Assembly (NCBI GenBank): GCA_019307815.1
Contig: JAFDIV010000028.1
Span: 1-64,000, forward strand
Direction: 5' to 3'
From: Deltaproteobacteria bacterium
GTDB taxonomy: Bacteria; Desulfobacterota; DSM-4660; Desulfatiglandales; Desulfatiglandaceae
DNA length: 64,000 bases
Shown: positions 22,704-31,873 of the stretch, one piece after another
How the letters are laid out: each line of letters begins with the position of its first letter
Numbering within the stretch: position 1 is the first letter of the stretch
The notes under the pieces: generated by a model
Database searches by the model: none
What the model was told of the DNA's origin: nothing
Seen by the model: the letters and a program-made list of their open reading frames with translations, nothing else
Translations under genes and position numbers: made by a program

Positions 22704-24410
22704 TTGAGGCGTGTGGTTATGGAGTTAGTAAACAGAGCTAAAAGACCAACTCATCCAGGACCTTTCCCTATCGAATTTGAGAGGCGTTTAGCAAAGAGAC
22801 ATATCCTCCCATTTTCTGCCTATCAGGCTGGACTTTTTGTTTCAGATATTGTGCTAGCCTTTTTGGCATTTGCCGGAGCCACCTACTTGGCCTTGCCCGC
22901 TGGATATATGGCCGGCTGGCAAATATTAGGAAGTGCCCTTGTCAGTGCCATGGTGCTGATCTCTTTTTTCCCAGTGTATCGGCTCTACAGTTATCATCTT
23001 ATCTACTATAAGAAGAGTCATTTTGTGACCCTGGTGAAGTCCCTCTCTTGGTACATCTTGATGTATGCAATCATATGTTTCTTATACAAATGGCCTAAGC
23101 TTTTTGAGGAGCATACACTCATAGTCGGTGCTGTCATATTCTTATGTGCATCAGGTTTGGTAGTGCTGACGCGATTTCTCTCTGAACACATAGGGAACTT
23201 CGTAATGGCTGTAGGGATTAGCTTTATTGCAGTGGGTCTATATGGGATGATCTTTGGAAACGAGGTATACCCATTAGTCCAAAATCCGCTCGCCGGAGGT
23301 GCAGCATTTTTATTGGCCGCTCTTTCTATTTTTGCTGTTAGACATGTTCTGGTGGATATAGTTTATAGCCGCTTGCTCAAAAGGCATTTTAGAAGACAGA
23401 TTGTAATCATAGGTACAGATGAAGAAGCCTGGAGAATCGGAAAATATATTGTTGACACCAATGCGCCATTTTGGGTTGCAGGATTCCTGGGTCCAACTAG
23501 TGATGAAAAGCAACAGATGGAAGCCTGCCTACCTTCGAAGCGACGCCTCGGCAAGCTAATTGATTTGCCAGAAGTGATTGAGACCCACGGAATCCACGAA
23601 ATCATTGTCACAGACAAAGATATGGACAAAGGAACCCTCATTTCACTTCTTGATTATTGTCTTTCTAGAAGAATAGTAGTTTGGTTCCCTCCGTCTCTAC
23701 TTCCAATAATCCCCATGAAGCTCTACATCGACCGCTTTTGCACCTTACCCATGATAAGGCTATGTGTGCAAAGGACTCCTGAACTTTTTTCAGCGTTGAA
23801 ACGTGTTGTAGATCTGTTACTAACCGGTCCACTGCTGGTGATTTTATCGCCTGTATTCTTGATTATTGCAGCTGCAATCAAGCTTGATTCCAGGGGGCCA
23901 GTTTTCTACAAAGCAGTCGCCGTGGGCGAGGGTGGCAGACAGTTTAACATGTTGAAGTTTCGGTCCATGCGTCCGGACGGGAGAAGCGACCTGCATAAGG
24001 AATTTATGAAAAAATTCATAAAAGGAGAAATCCCCCCTGAGGCTAATAAAAATGGGGTGCTCAAGATCACCAACGACCCAAGGGTAACGAGAGTGGGAAG
24101 GGTTTTACGAAGGCTGAGTCTGGACGAGCTCCCTCAATTAATCAACGTGCTGAAAGGGGATATGAGTTTAGTAGGTCCGAGACCTTGCCTCCCCTATGAG
24201 TATGAAATGTATAAAAGCTGGTATAGAAAACGAAACAGTGTTCGTCCTGGGATCACAGGATTATGGCAGGTTGCCGGACGAAGTGAGGTCTTGTTCGAAG
24301 ACATGATTCTTATGGACCTATACTATATATATAACCGCAATTTCATGTTTGATCTTGCCATTCTATTTGAGACCATTTTTGTGGTCCTTTCCAAGAAAGG
24401 GGCTTGGTAA
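22704..24410 (+). CDS. Polyprenyl-phosphate sugar-1-phosphate transferase (EpsB/WbaP-like)
   Basis: 568 aa from TTG 22704, or 563 from ATG 22719; GAAAGGG favours the TTG. About five N-terminal membrane helices, a CoA-binding-like middle domain (RQIVIIGTDEEAWRIGKYIV), and a C-terminal bacterial sugar-transferase domain with FKRSMRPDG-like KFRSMRPDGRSD, RRLSLDELPQLINVLKGDMS and LVGPRP. It starts exopolysaccharide repeat-unit assembly by loading the first sugar phosphate on undecaprenyl phosphate. Follows the exosortase by ten bases, same operon. Confidence 0.93.
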   Translation: MRRVVMELVNRAKRPTHPGPFPIEFERRLAKRHILPFSAYQAGLFVSDIVLAFLAFAGATYLALPAGYMAGWQILGSALVSAMVLISFFPVYRLYSYHLIYYKKSHFVTLVKSLSWYILMYAIICFLYKWPKLFEEHTLIVGAVIFLCASGLVVLTRFLSEHIGNFVMAVGISFIAVGLYGMIFGNEVYPLVQNPLAGGAAFLLAALSIFAVRHVLVDIVYSRLLKRHFRRQIVIIGTDEEAWRIGKYIVDTNAPFWVAGFLGPTSDEKQQMEACLPSKRRLGKLIDLPEVIETHGIHEIIVTDKDMDKGTLISLLDYCLSRRIVVWFPPSLLPIIPMKLYIDRFCTLPMIRLCVQRTPELFSALKRVVDLLLTGPLLVILSPVFLIIAAAIKLDSRGPVFYKAVAVGEGGRQFNMLKFRSMRPDGRSDLHKEFMKKFIKGEIPPEANKNGVLKITNDPRVTRVGRVLRRLSLDELPQLINVLKGDMSLVGPRPCLPYEYEMYKSWYRKRNSVRPGITGLWQVAGRSEVLFEDMILMDLYYIYNRNFMFDLAILFETIFVVLSKKGAW

Positions 24411-24424
24411 TAAGAAATAGCTGA

Positions 24425-24452
24425 TTGACAAGAGACTGATATCTTGTATGAT
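24425..24452 (+). promoter_or_regulatory. Promoter for the Fn3 protein gene
   Basis: TTGACA (24425-24430), 16-nt spacer, TATGAT (24447-24452), about 58 bases before ATG 24511 with GGGGGGAG as ribosome site. It suggests independent, possibly strong expression. Confidence 0.6.
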
Positions 24453-24510
24453 TCAAGGTGAATAGCGGTATGTCTTTTGTCTTGGAATTAGTTTTCATGA
24501 TGGGGGGAGT

Positions 24511-24864
24511 ATGAAAAAGAAAGGTTTTGTATTGTCCATGACCATGGCTTTTGTTGTTTTAATTGTATCAAGTGGTATTGCTGCAACGCTTCAATGGGAT
24601 CCTGTGCCTAATGCGACAGGTTATAAGCTTTACTATGGCAAAGCAGCAGGAAGCTATACTCAATCAGTAAATGTGGGAAATGTAATCCATTACGACCTTG
24701 ATACACTTCCTTTAACACAAGGCATAACATATTACTTTGCCGTAACTGCTTATAACGCGGCTGGGGAAAGTAGTTATTCCGCGCCTGTCTCTTGGACACC
24801 CCCAGACACTGTCCCCCCAGCCCCACCAAAGTGGACTCCAACCAATCCAGTTACCAGCCCATGA
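24511..24864 (+). CDS. Small secreted fibronectin type III protein
   Basis: 117 aa. N-terminal signal peptide (MKKKGFVLSMTMAFVVLIVS, cut near GIAA), then one Fn3 domain: LQWDPVPNATGYKLYYGKA, HYDLDTLPLTQGITYYFAVT and AYNAAGESSYS. It ends in a Pro-rich tail (PPAPPKWTPTNPVTSP) with no hydrophobic sorting helix. A paralogue follows at 25161. Fn3 domains of this type are common in surface proteins of sulfate reducers; adhesion or matrix role is only an inference. Confidence 0.8.
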   Translation: MKKKGFVLSMTMAFVVLIVSSGIAATLQWDPVPNATGYKLYYGKAAGSYTQSVNVGNVIHYDLDTLPLTQGITYYFAVTAYNAAGESSYSAPVSWTPPDTVPPAPPKWTPTNPVTSP

Positions 24865-25160
24865 TATTCTGACCTTGGGGGCCACACTGTAATACTACAC
24901 ATGTGCCATGAATAGTGGCAAAGCGGGATTGGAACTCTGGTAGGCGAGTGGCCGAGAAAAAAGCTTAAAGGGCATATGTTCAAATTTTTCAACAGTGTGA
25001 GTTTTAGTAGACACGGAAACTTTCTACATTGAGTCCTTCTAAAGGAGAAAAGGTAGTGATTATAACTAGTTGAATTTGAAACGGAAGATGGCACGAATTC
25101 TGCTTTTTGGAATAGTAGCTTGGTCTGGATAACGCGGCCTATAGTAGTGGAGGTCTAAAG

Positions 25161-25508
25161 ATGGTTAGAAAAGTGATATGTGTCATCTTCTTAATGCTTG
25201 CTGTAATATTGATGACAGCCTCAGTTTCTATTGCAGACCCTAAATTGGTATGGGACCCTAGCAGCGGCGAAGTGAGTGGGTATAGGATCTATTATGGGAC
25301 GGCCCCTGGAAGCCATCCTAACAGCCACGATGTAGGTAATGTTACTGAGTATCCGCTGACAAGTTTGCCACTAGAGGAAAAGCAGACATATTATTTTGTT
25401 ACAAGGGCTTACAATGCTGTTGGTGAAAGCGGGGACTCCAATGAGGTCTCGTGGACGGTCCCGGATATGACAGCCCCTCTTCCTCCTCAACAGGTTAGTG
25501 TGCAGTAG
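25161..25508 (+). CDS. Small secreted fibronectin type III protein, paralogue
   Basis: 115 aa. Signal peptide (VICVIFLMLAVILMTASVSI), one Fn3 domain: LVWDPSSGEVSGYRIYYGTA, EYPLTSLPLEEKQTYYFVTR and AYNAVGESGDSNEVSW. It ends PDMTAPLPPQQVSVQ, which in longer relatives leads into a further domain, so both Fn3 proteins may be C-terminally truncated forms. A clear terminator follows 26 bases later. The 296-nt gap before it holds no gene I can support. Confidence 0.78.
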   Translation: MVRKVICVIFLMLAVILMTASVSIADPKLVWDPSSGEVSGYRIYYGTAPGSHPNSHDVGNVTEYPLTSLPLEEKQTYYFVTRAYNAVGESGDSNEVSWTVPDMTAPLPPQQVSVQ

Positions 25509-25534
25509 CAACACCAGCTCCCATCCCTACCTAT

Positions 25535-25573
25535 ACCCAGGTGTGGTCCAAAAGCCACCCTGGGTATTTTTTT
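25535..25573 (+). terminator. Rho-independent terminator after the Fn3 genes
   Basis: ACCCAGGTGTGG stem, short loop, CCACCCTGGGT stem, then ATTTTTTT. Marks the end of the exosortase/EPS transcription unit. Confidence 0.8.
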
Positions 25574-25594
25574 CACCTCACCTCTTTCCTCAAC

Positions 25595-25631
25595 TTTTAC
25601 CCATTTCAGCTCAAGGCTGTTTTGGGTAAAA
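25595..25631. other. Inverted repeat TTTTACCCA/TGGGTAAAA
   Basis: Nine-base arms with a 19-nt loop; related to the hairpin at 4223-4257. No T-run. Confidence 0.5.
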
Positions 25632-25792
25632 ATGTGCCAAAAGGGAGGGAGGAACGGAAACTCCATGGTAATGCTGTAAGATTGTTTCATTTCCCTGCAT
25701 ACGAGAGATAATAGGTAGTAGAGTGTGGCTCTACAGTGATAACGAGAAAATAAGGTGACGAGTTAAGGGCGAGGAGACCTAAGAGATGAAAA

Positions 25793-25869
25793 TGGTGCGC
25801 CCAGCAGGATTCGAACCCCTGCCTGCCTTCGAGAAGGTCCGACCTACGGATTCGTAGTCCGGTCTCGAA
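25793..25869 (-). repeat. tRNA-Arg fragment (attachment-site-like), with insertion
   Basis: 25793-25817 equals the 3' 25 bases of the tRNA-Arg at 29512-29588 (acceptor with CCA plus half the T-arm); 25840-25861 equals its anticodon arm. Between them are 22 extra bases where the tRNA has 2. The insert and the flank contain TTCGAGA and TCTCGAA, forming an outer stem around the anticodon arm. The D-arm and 5' acceptor are missing, so it is not a functional tRNA. Position and orientation fit the distal attachment site of an element integrated into tRNA-Arg. Confidence 0.75.
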
Positions 25870-26074
25870 CGTTTTCAACAAACAATATCAAAAAGTAATG
25901 AGCGATAATAATGTTAACAGTATCCACTAGTTAGATGCTAATAGGCGATAATGGTGGAAATCAAAAAACACCGCTGTTAGCCACCAAAATGGACACTAAA
26001 ACACCGCCAATAGCCACTATTATAGCCACCAAAAAAGTGGGAAAAATGAAATCATTGTCATGCGGCTAATCACC

Positions 26075-26443
26075 CTAACCGTTGTCCTGCCCTCCGCTAA
26101 TCCTGACCCTTCCTTCCTCTACTATCCATAGAAAGCCCTGAAGTGGCTCCTTAGAAAGTAGCTTGATGAGTTGATTCACAACAGAAAGCACATAAGGTTT
26201 ATCTTGCTTTTTAAGCCGTAAGACAATTAAACCATAAAAATCCTGCGGTGAATATTTCCGAATGTCACAAAAATCCGTATCCAGTGTTATTAAGGTGCGT
26301 CTTTCCTTCTTGCAAACTTCAGCGATATGCGAATCTGGCTTTCCACCAAGGCCTTGTTCCAAAAGCGTTAACGCATCATACCCATTTTCCTCAAGCAAGT
26401 TCCCGACTTCAAACGGAAGATTCTCATCAACTTTGAATTTCAT
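26075..26443 (-). CDS. DUF5615 PIN-like toxin
   Basis: 122 aa from ATG 26443, eight bases after the antitoxin stop. Seen: MKFKVDENLPFEVGNLLEEN (Asp-Glu near the start), IAEVCKKERRTLITLDTDFC with DIRKYSPQDFYGLIVLRLKK, the complete DUF5615 pattern of which only the C-terminal half survives at 4621-4830. Predicted metal-dependent RNase. Longer readings from upstream overlap the antitoxin and are not supported. Confidence 0.87.
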   Translation of the reverse strand: MKFKVDENLPFEVGNLLEENGYDALTLLEQGLGGKPDSHIAEVCKKERRTLITLDTDFCDIRKYSPQDFYGLIVLRLKKQDKPYVLSVVNQLIKLLSKEPLQGFLWIVEEGRVRISGGQDNG

Positions 26444-26451
26444 ATCATAAC

Positions 26452-26739
<288 letters not shown>

Positions 26740-26956
26740 CTATATAATAAGCATAGTCACCGCGCGTCTACCTGTCAACAAAACTCTTGGCTTGGCCGTG
26801 TTCTCACCGTCACTGGGATGCCTTAGCATGGGCGCGTTACGCGGAAGTCCCATTGCCCCAATATGAGGAGTTAAGAAAATGGCCTAGCTCTGATACTTCC
26901 ATGGCGGTTTAAAAACTCTCCATATTTGATGACATCAGGTCAAGAAATACATGGTC

Positions 26957-26987
26957 TTTTAAACTGACCCTTGACTTTAGTTTAAAA
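26957..26987 (+). promoter_or_regulatory. Inverted repeat operator candidate of abiEi
   Basis: TTTTAAACT (26957-26965) and AGTTTAAAA (26979-26987), nine-base arms with a 13-nt spacer, 19 bases before the AbiEi start. A third GTTTAAAAA lies near 26906. TTGACT in the spacer may be a -35 element. Confidence 0.55.
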
Positions 26988-27006
26988 ATGTGATTGGTTA
27001 ATAACC

Positions 27007-27789
27007 ATGAGTCAAGGAATAAAAACAAAAATAAACCGTCTTGTCACTCAATGGCCCAAAGGAACGGTCGGTGTTGCATTCTACCTGAATAGGTTGGGTT
27101 TTACACACGATTTGTTGACCAAATACAAAAAAAGCGGCTGGCTTAAATCCTTTGGCAGAGGCGCCTATATTCTTTGTGGGGACAAGGTGGAATGGACCGG
27201 TGCTGTTTATGCACTTCAGGCACAGTTAGGCCTAAATGTGCACCCAGGGGGAAAGACAGCACTTGAGCTAAAAGGCTATGCTCACTATCTCCCTTCTGGC
27301 AAAAGAAGGGTATTTTTATATGCTCCACAAGGTCAAGTTTTACCAAAATGGTTCAGAGGGGAGCGCTTGGGTGTGGATATTGTCTTGATCCGAACTAACC
27401 TTTTCCCTCCAGAGACCCAAGAGGGGCTTTCAGAGTTTAAAGAGAAAGACTTTTCCATAAGAATATCATCACCCGAAAGAGCAGCCATGGAGATGCTCCA
27501 CCTTGTTCCCAGGAAGATCAGTTTCGAAGAGGCCTTTTTACTAATGGAAAACCTTGCTAGTCTGCGATCAGTTCTGGTTCAGAGGCTCCTGGCAAGATGT
27601 CGCTCTATTAAGGTGAAAAGGCTTTTTATGTTCATGGCAGAAAAGCATGGGCACCCGTGGGTTTCTGAACTTGATCTTTCAGGGATAGATTTTGGAAAAG
27701 GAAAGCGTATGATTGTGCCGAACGGAAAGTATGACAGGAAATACCGCATCACTGTTCCCCAGGATGACTATGAAGAGATCCCTGCATGA
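27007..27789 (+). CDS. AbiEi-family antitoxin (second copy)
   Basis: 260 aa. N-terminal winged helix (GTVGVAFYLNRLGFTHDLLT, GWLKSFGRGAYIL), then the C-terminal AbiEi domain: YALQAQLGLNVHPGGKTALE, RRVFLYAPQGQVLPKWF and RISSPERAAMEMLHLVP. Longer and of a different subgroup than the AbiEi at 9252-9845. Known AbiEi proteins repress their promoter and neutralise AbiEii. Here the cognate AbiEii is only a stub overlapping the stop codon, so this is an orphan antitoxin. Confidence 0.88.
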   Translation: MSQGIKTKINRLVTQWPKGTVGVAFYLNRLGFTHDLLTKYKKSGWLKSFGRGAYILCGDKVEWTGAVYALQAQLGLNVHPGGKTALELKGYAHYLPSGKRRVFLYAPQGQVLPKWFRGERLGVDIVLIRTNLFPPETQEGLSEFKEKDFSIRISSPERAAMEMLHLVPRKISFEEAFLLMENLASLRSVLVQRLLARCRSIKVKRLFMFMAEKHGHPWVSELDLSGIDFGKGKRMIVPNGKYDRKYRITVPQDDYEEIPA

Positions 27790-27929
27790 GAGACACGGTT
27801 TTTTTCAGACAGGCAGAATTGCTTCCTAGGACGAAGATAATTTTCAAAAACATTAGGAAGAAGGGGGAGCGAAGGGGTTTGCTGATCTATCTGCTCAAAA
27901 GTAGAGCCGGCATGAGGCAGGGCTCTTAA
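27786..27929 (+). pseudogene. AbiEii toxin stub
   Basis: ATG 27786 overlaps the AbiEi stop (ATGA). MRDTVFFRQAELLPR resembles the start of AbiEii toxins (QAELLLRxLP), but the following residues diverge and a stop comes at codon 48, before the GGT and DxD catalytic motifs. Probably a 5' remnant after deletion of the catalytic part. Confidence 0.55.
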
Positions 27930-28059
27930 GATACTTCTCGACAAGGTGTCAAATGTCAAAGGCTAAGCCAACCTCACCAATCTAACAGGATAAGCCCAAT
28001 TCTTTGAAGCCAAAGGGCCAATGGCTTTTGATTTCCATTCTATAACTTTTGTGATCCGA

Positions 28060-29265
28060 CTATTTGACAGTCTTATCTGCTCCGTGTTTGCTTGACGGCA
28101 GTGGACTGATGAATTTCCCTACCACATCTATAATTGCTCCTTCGTACTGCCATGACTCCTCTCCGTGGATTCCATAAAGAGGATTGGCCGTACAGACAAT
28201 TACCATATTAAGCTCGTGCAGCAACACAATTAGATTTCCCCCATGCCCCCACGCAAAGTTGACATGATGTTTTCCAACTTTCGCGGACCACCACTGATAG
28301 CCATATTCAATATTCCTGAAATACCTACCAAGTTTGCTGGGGCCCCATTTGACGAACCTGATGTTGCGCGAATAGCTCTTTAAGGACTGTCGTATCCAAC
28401 TGGCGGGGAGGACTTGCTTCCCCTGGTATCTGCCGTGATTGAGATATAGTAAACCAAATTTGGCCATATCCCGGGGAGTAAAATATATCTCCACACATCC
28501 CCACCTATAATTATCCCAATCATGCCCCCATTTGGCTACTTTGGCATTGATTAACGAAAAGAGGTGCTTCTGAGCCCATGGCTTGAGATCCTTGCTGCAG
28601 GCGCGTGCCAAAATAACAGCGAGCAAATGCGAGGTCAAATTACTGTAAGCAAATCGAGTCCCTGGCTCACTAGTCAAAGGGAAGTCAAGCAAATGAGGCA
28701 ACCATCTCCATCCCTGTGAAAAGAGAATGTCAAAGTAAGGAGGAGTCCGAGCCTCCCATGGATATCCTGAACGCATTTCCAGCATATTGCGGATGGTGAT
28801 CCGTTTTTTCCTCGGGTCTTTTATTCGAGACTTAAACTCAGGAAAAAAGTCTATCATTTTCTGATCTAGACTTGAGAGGCATCCTTGATTTAGCGCAACG
28901 CCAACCAATGCCGAAGTGTAGCTCTTTGTGACAGATTGTAAGGGATTCGCCTGATAAACCGCTCCCCCATTAAAGTAACCCTCAGCTACCAGATAGCCGT
29001 TTTTAAGCACTAGCAACGAGTAGATAGTCTCTAGTTGAGCTGCATTAGCATATAGCTCTCCAACAAGCGCTGGGTTAAGGCCCTGCTCAGCAGGGGTCGA
29101 GACCTTTAGGTCGGAGCCTTGTAAGGGGGTATATTTTATCGCTAGGGAACTTTTAACGTTTGAGTGGCACGCCGTAGGTAGTAACAGCAGTAGGATTATC
29201 AACATACAAAGGAAAATGGGGTAGTAAATCCGCCTGCAACAAAATGACGTTGATTGAACGCTCAT
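28060..29265 (-). CDS. Serine hydrolase lipoprotein (class C beta-lactamase family)
   Basis: 401 aa. Lipoprotein signal with lipobox ending in LLPTAC (Cys33). Seen: catalytic SxxK at 111-114 (LQSVTKSYTS), YSN at 207-209, and HGGN near residue 350. Family members are penicillin-recognising esterases or D,D-peptidases; substrate not predictable. Expected at the outer or inner membrane face in the periplasm. It is the largest gene of the small tRNA-Arg island and has no obvious partner. Confidence 0.88.
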   Translation of the reverse strand: MSVQSTSFCCRRIYYPIFLCMLIILLLLLPTACHSNVKSSLAIKYTPLQGSDLKVSTPAEQGLNPALVGELYANAAQLETIYSLLVLKNGYLVAEGYFNGGAVYQANPLQSVTKSYTSALVGVALNQGCLSSLDQKMIDFFPEFKSRIKDPRKKRITIRNMLEMRSGYPWEARTPPYFDILFSQGWRWLPHLLDFPLTSEPGTRFAYSNLTSHLLAVILARACSKDLKPWAQKHLFSLINAKVAKWGHDWDNYRWGCVEIYFTPRDMAKFGLLYLNHGRYQGKQVLPASWIRQSLKSYSRNIRFVKWGPSKLGRYFRNIEYGYQWWSAKVGKHHVNFAWGHGGNLIVLLHELNMVIVCTANPLYGIHGEESWQYEGAIIDVVGKFISPLPSSKHGADKTVK

Positions 29266-29511
29266 ACATCTTACCTCCTGCTCTAACTATTTATCATCTT
29301 CCACATGAAGCGTTCAACTAAGACCTTTTAAACCTATTTTTGTCCACATCGGATTGAAACACTATAGAATCTATACAAAATGGATTGTTAAGAAATCGGT
29401 TAGGTGGTCTTGGAAGGGCGGGAATAGCTACCAGAATGGACACCAAAAACACAAAAAGGGCTAGCAATAATAAGCTAACCCCTTTCCACCTGAAGTAGAC
29501 AGTGATTTTAC

Positions 29512-29588
29512 TGGTGCGCCCAGCAGGATTCGAACCTGCGACCTACGGATTCGTAGTCCGTCACTCTATCCAGCTGAGCTATGGGCGC
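29512..29588 (-). tRNA. tRNA-Arg(ACG)
   Basis: Minus strand: GCGCCCA acceptor, D-arm GCTC...GAGT, anticodon loop CTACGAA (ACG), T-arm GCAGGTTCGAATCCTGC, TGGGCGC acceptor, A discriminator and encoded CCA. All stems pair. Its 3' end is repeated at 25793-25817, which makes it the intact side of an integration site. Confidence 0.95.
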
Positions 29589-29886
29589 ACATAAGAGCTG
29601 CTAAACAGTAACTAAGAACCTACCCGCCTGCCAACTGCAGGCAAGCGTAGGGAGAAATCTTGTATGCTTAAAAAAAAGATTTGTCGTCGCCAATGCTCCT
29701 CGAAATGACACTTTTATTGTGCTACTTGAACGCTAACATAGAGTTATTACTTAGGAGCGTTCGGCATTCAGCTAAGGCTCAAGGGAAATATCCATTTATC
29801 TACTACTTAAATTTAGCATATCTCAGATTTCATTTCCAGGGCAAAATTTGCGGGTTGTATGAGGTAAAAATTAGGGCCCTATAGAG

Positions 29887-30315
29887 TTAAGTTTCGCACC
29901 GTTTCATATAACTTCTGAGTTTTTCTTTAAGCCATTCGGGTGTTTCCACCTTTTGGTATGTGTCGAGGTTGATGGTGACTGTCACATTACGGCCTTGTAC
30001 CACAGGCTGGGCCGGATTATCTGCTTTATAAACCCTGTAGCCCCACGTAACGGAGGTATGCCCGACCTTCAGGACTCTCACCTCTACTTCTATCTGGTCG
30101 CCGTAGTTGAGGGGCTTCTTAAAATCCGCCTCCAGATGAACGGTGGGAAATCCGAAGCGGTCTTTGATTGCCAGTGCGGAGTAGTCAACGCCCAGCTCTG
30201 CGCCGAAGAATTCCTCCAGTGCCACGTGAAAATAATGCAAGAAGCGGGGATAGTACACAATCCCAGCATAGTCGATATCGCTGAAACAGACCCTGATGTG
30301 AGCGCGATACGCCAT
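29887..30315 (-). CDS. Acyl-CoA thioesterase, hot-dog fold (YbgC/FadM type)
   Basis: 142 aa. Seen: RVCFSDIDYAGIVYYPRFLH with the catalytic Asp of the 4-hydroxybenzoyl-CoA thioesterase type, FPTVHLEADFKKPLNYGDQI and VTVTINLDTYQKVETPEWL. Hydrolyses acyl-CoA esters, exact chain length unknown. It is the last gene of a minus-strand series with rfaE2 and comF. The 226-nt gap to the rfaE2-like gene holds no ORF I trust. Confidence 0.88.
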   Translation of the reverse strand: MAYRAHIRVCFSDIDYAGIVYYPRFLHYFHVALEEFFGAELGVDYSALAIKDRFGFPTVHLEADFKKPLNYGDQIEVEVRVLKVGHTSVTWGYRVYKADNPAQPVVQGRNVTVTINLDTYQKVETPEWLKEKLRSYMKRCET

Positions 30316-30540
30316 TTTTTCCCTCCCTTAGCAATTACCCTCAAACACTGCAACCTTCGGACAAGTGCGTTCAGGTTTAGGCCTTTCGGGTCTCAGAATA
30401 TAGGGTTAAAGGACAAAGGCTAAAGGCCTTCCCGCCTCTATCTATATTAGTGTTCTTATTCTTTATCGTCCTTTTTCTTTTTTTGAATCTGTTCCCTTTG
30501 GAGCCCGAGCCATGATCTAATCTTCAGCTAACCAACAAGG

Positions 30541-31071
30541 TCAAACCCCAGAGTCGAAATTTTTGGCAATGCGCCTTATAATGGCCGTGGTGGAGAACCC
30601 TTCAATATAGGGTATCCTGGCAACGGTTCCTCCTGCGGCCTTGACAATATCTGCCCCTATAATTTCATCCTCGGCCCAATCTCCCCCTTTTACCAGGATA
30701 TGAGGAACAAGTTCCTTAATGAGGCGATAGGGATCTGGTTCATCAAAGATAATAACCGCATCCACAAAGCTCAGTGCGGCCAGGAGTTCGGCTCTTGCCT
30801 CTTGTGGGGTTACGGGACGGTGAGGCCCTTTGATGCCCTTTACAGAGCGGTCACTGTTTACGGCCACAATTAGGTAATCCCCCAGGGCCCGGGCTTCTTC
30901 CAAATATCGGGTATGCCCAGGGTGGAGGATATCAAAGCAGCCGTTGGTAAAGACGATCTTTCTCCCTTGTGATTTTATTCTCTCACATTCCATTTTCAGT
31001 TCTGGAAGGGTTTTGATTTTGGATCGATATGAGCCCACGTGCCCTCCATACCTTGGATGATTTTCAATCAA
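30541..31071 (-). CDS. rfaE2: D-glycero-beta-D-manno-heptose 1-phosphate adenylyltransferase
   Basis: 176 aa, stand-alone C-terminal half of HldE. Seen: KIVFTNGCFDILHPGHTRYL (HxGH nucleotidyl-transferase motif), VNSDRSVKGIKGPHRPVTPQ, ELLAALSFVDAVIIFDEPDP and IPYIEGFSTTAIIRRI. Makes ADP-heptose for the LPS inner core, indicating a Gram-negative envelope. The kinase half is not in the window. The first fifteen residues may be an extension; an internal start is possible. Confidence 0.92.
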   Translation of the reverse strand: MIENHPRYGGHVGSYRSKIKTLPELKMECERIKSQGRKIVFTNGCFDILHPGHTRYLEEARALGDYLIVAVNSDRSVKGIKGPHRPVTPQEARAELLAALSFVDAVIIFDEPDPYRLIKELVPHILVKGGDWAEDEIIGADIVKAAGGTVARIPYIEGFSTTAIIRRIAKNFDSGV

Positions 31072-31129
31072 CTTTTTTGATGTAAAAACTATGTTAATGT
31101 TGCAAGCCCAGGAGGCGGACAGATGAGTA

Positions 31130-31873
31130 TTAACTCAATACGGCCCTTGCGAGGGCCACGGCCAGGACCTCGACAGCACCAGCCTTTTTCAATACCTTGG
31201 CACACTCGTTAAAGGTAGTGCCCGTGGTTGCTACATCATCAATCAGAACCACTAACTGGTCACTGACCTTTTTAGGTTTTCTAAGCTCAAATGCATGGCG
31301 AAGATTTTTCAACCTTTCCTTTCTGCCCAATCCCGTCTGAGGAGGGGTCGATTTTACCCTTACCAGCGACAAAAAGTCCAGCTCGCAATTCAGGGCATTG
31401 GCCACATATCTTGCCAAGAGTAGGCTTTGGTTGAATCCTCTTTGCCTGAGCCGTCTGCGATGCAGAGGCACGGGCATAACTATAGAAACGTCTGAGCCGT
31501 CAAGCCAATTGAAGGCGAATTCGGCAAGGAGCGGGCCAAGGGTCCTGGCAAAATGTGCCTTGCCCCCGTATTTGAGACTGTGGATTGCATCCATAAGGGG
31601 GGCCTCGAAAAGAAAGGGGGCGGCCAGGGCATCGTAGGCGGGTGGCTCACGCAGGCAATCCTCACACAGATGATCGGGCCCTGTATCGGCAGGAAAGGGC
31701 CGGCCACAAGAAGGGCACAAGGGAGAGTCAATCCTTTTAAAGGTACTAAGGCAGCTTCTGCATATGTGGAGCCTTTCACCCTGGATGATGACAGGGTCAT
31801 TCCACAGAAACTCTTCGCAAAGTAGGCACCTTGGTGGGTAAATGAGATCAATAAGGCTGGAGAGAATCCTCAT
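31130..31873 (-). CDS. comF: ComF-family phosphoribosyltransferase-like protein
   Basis: 247 aa. Seen: N-terminal zinc ribbon (PPRCLLCEEF, CRSCL, CPSCGRPFP, CEDCL), then a PRPP-binding-type domain ending in VVLIDDVATTGTTFNECAKV. ComF proteins are linked to DNA uptake and, with YprA-type helicases nearby, to DNA repair. It overlaps the preceding cysteine-cluster gene by four bases, and the helicase-nuclease gene is upstream in the same run. Confidence 0.92.
   Translation of the reverse strand: MRILSSLIDLIYPPRCLLCEEFLWNDPVIIQGERLHICRSCLSTFKRIDSPLCPSCGRPFPADTGPDHLCEDCLREPPAYDALAAPFLFEAPLMDAIHSLKYGGKAHFARTLGPLLAEFAFNWLDGSDVSIVMPVPLHRRRLRQRGFNQSLLLARYVANALNCELDFLSLVRVKSTPPQTGLGRKERLKNLRHAFELRKPKKVSDQLVVLIDDVATTGTTFNECAKVLKKAGAVEVLAVALARAVLS

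Noticed and set aside
24511-25508. Exosortase substrates
   Set aside because: The two Fn3 proteins have signal peptides but no C-terminal motif-helix-basic tail, so they cannot be called sorted proteins.
29681-29884. 67-aa ORF right of tRNA-Arg
   Set aside because: No ribosome site, no recognised motif, low-complexity composition; region also holds a degenerate palindrome.
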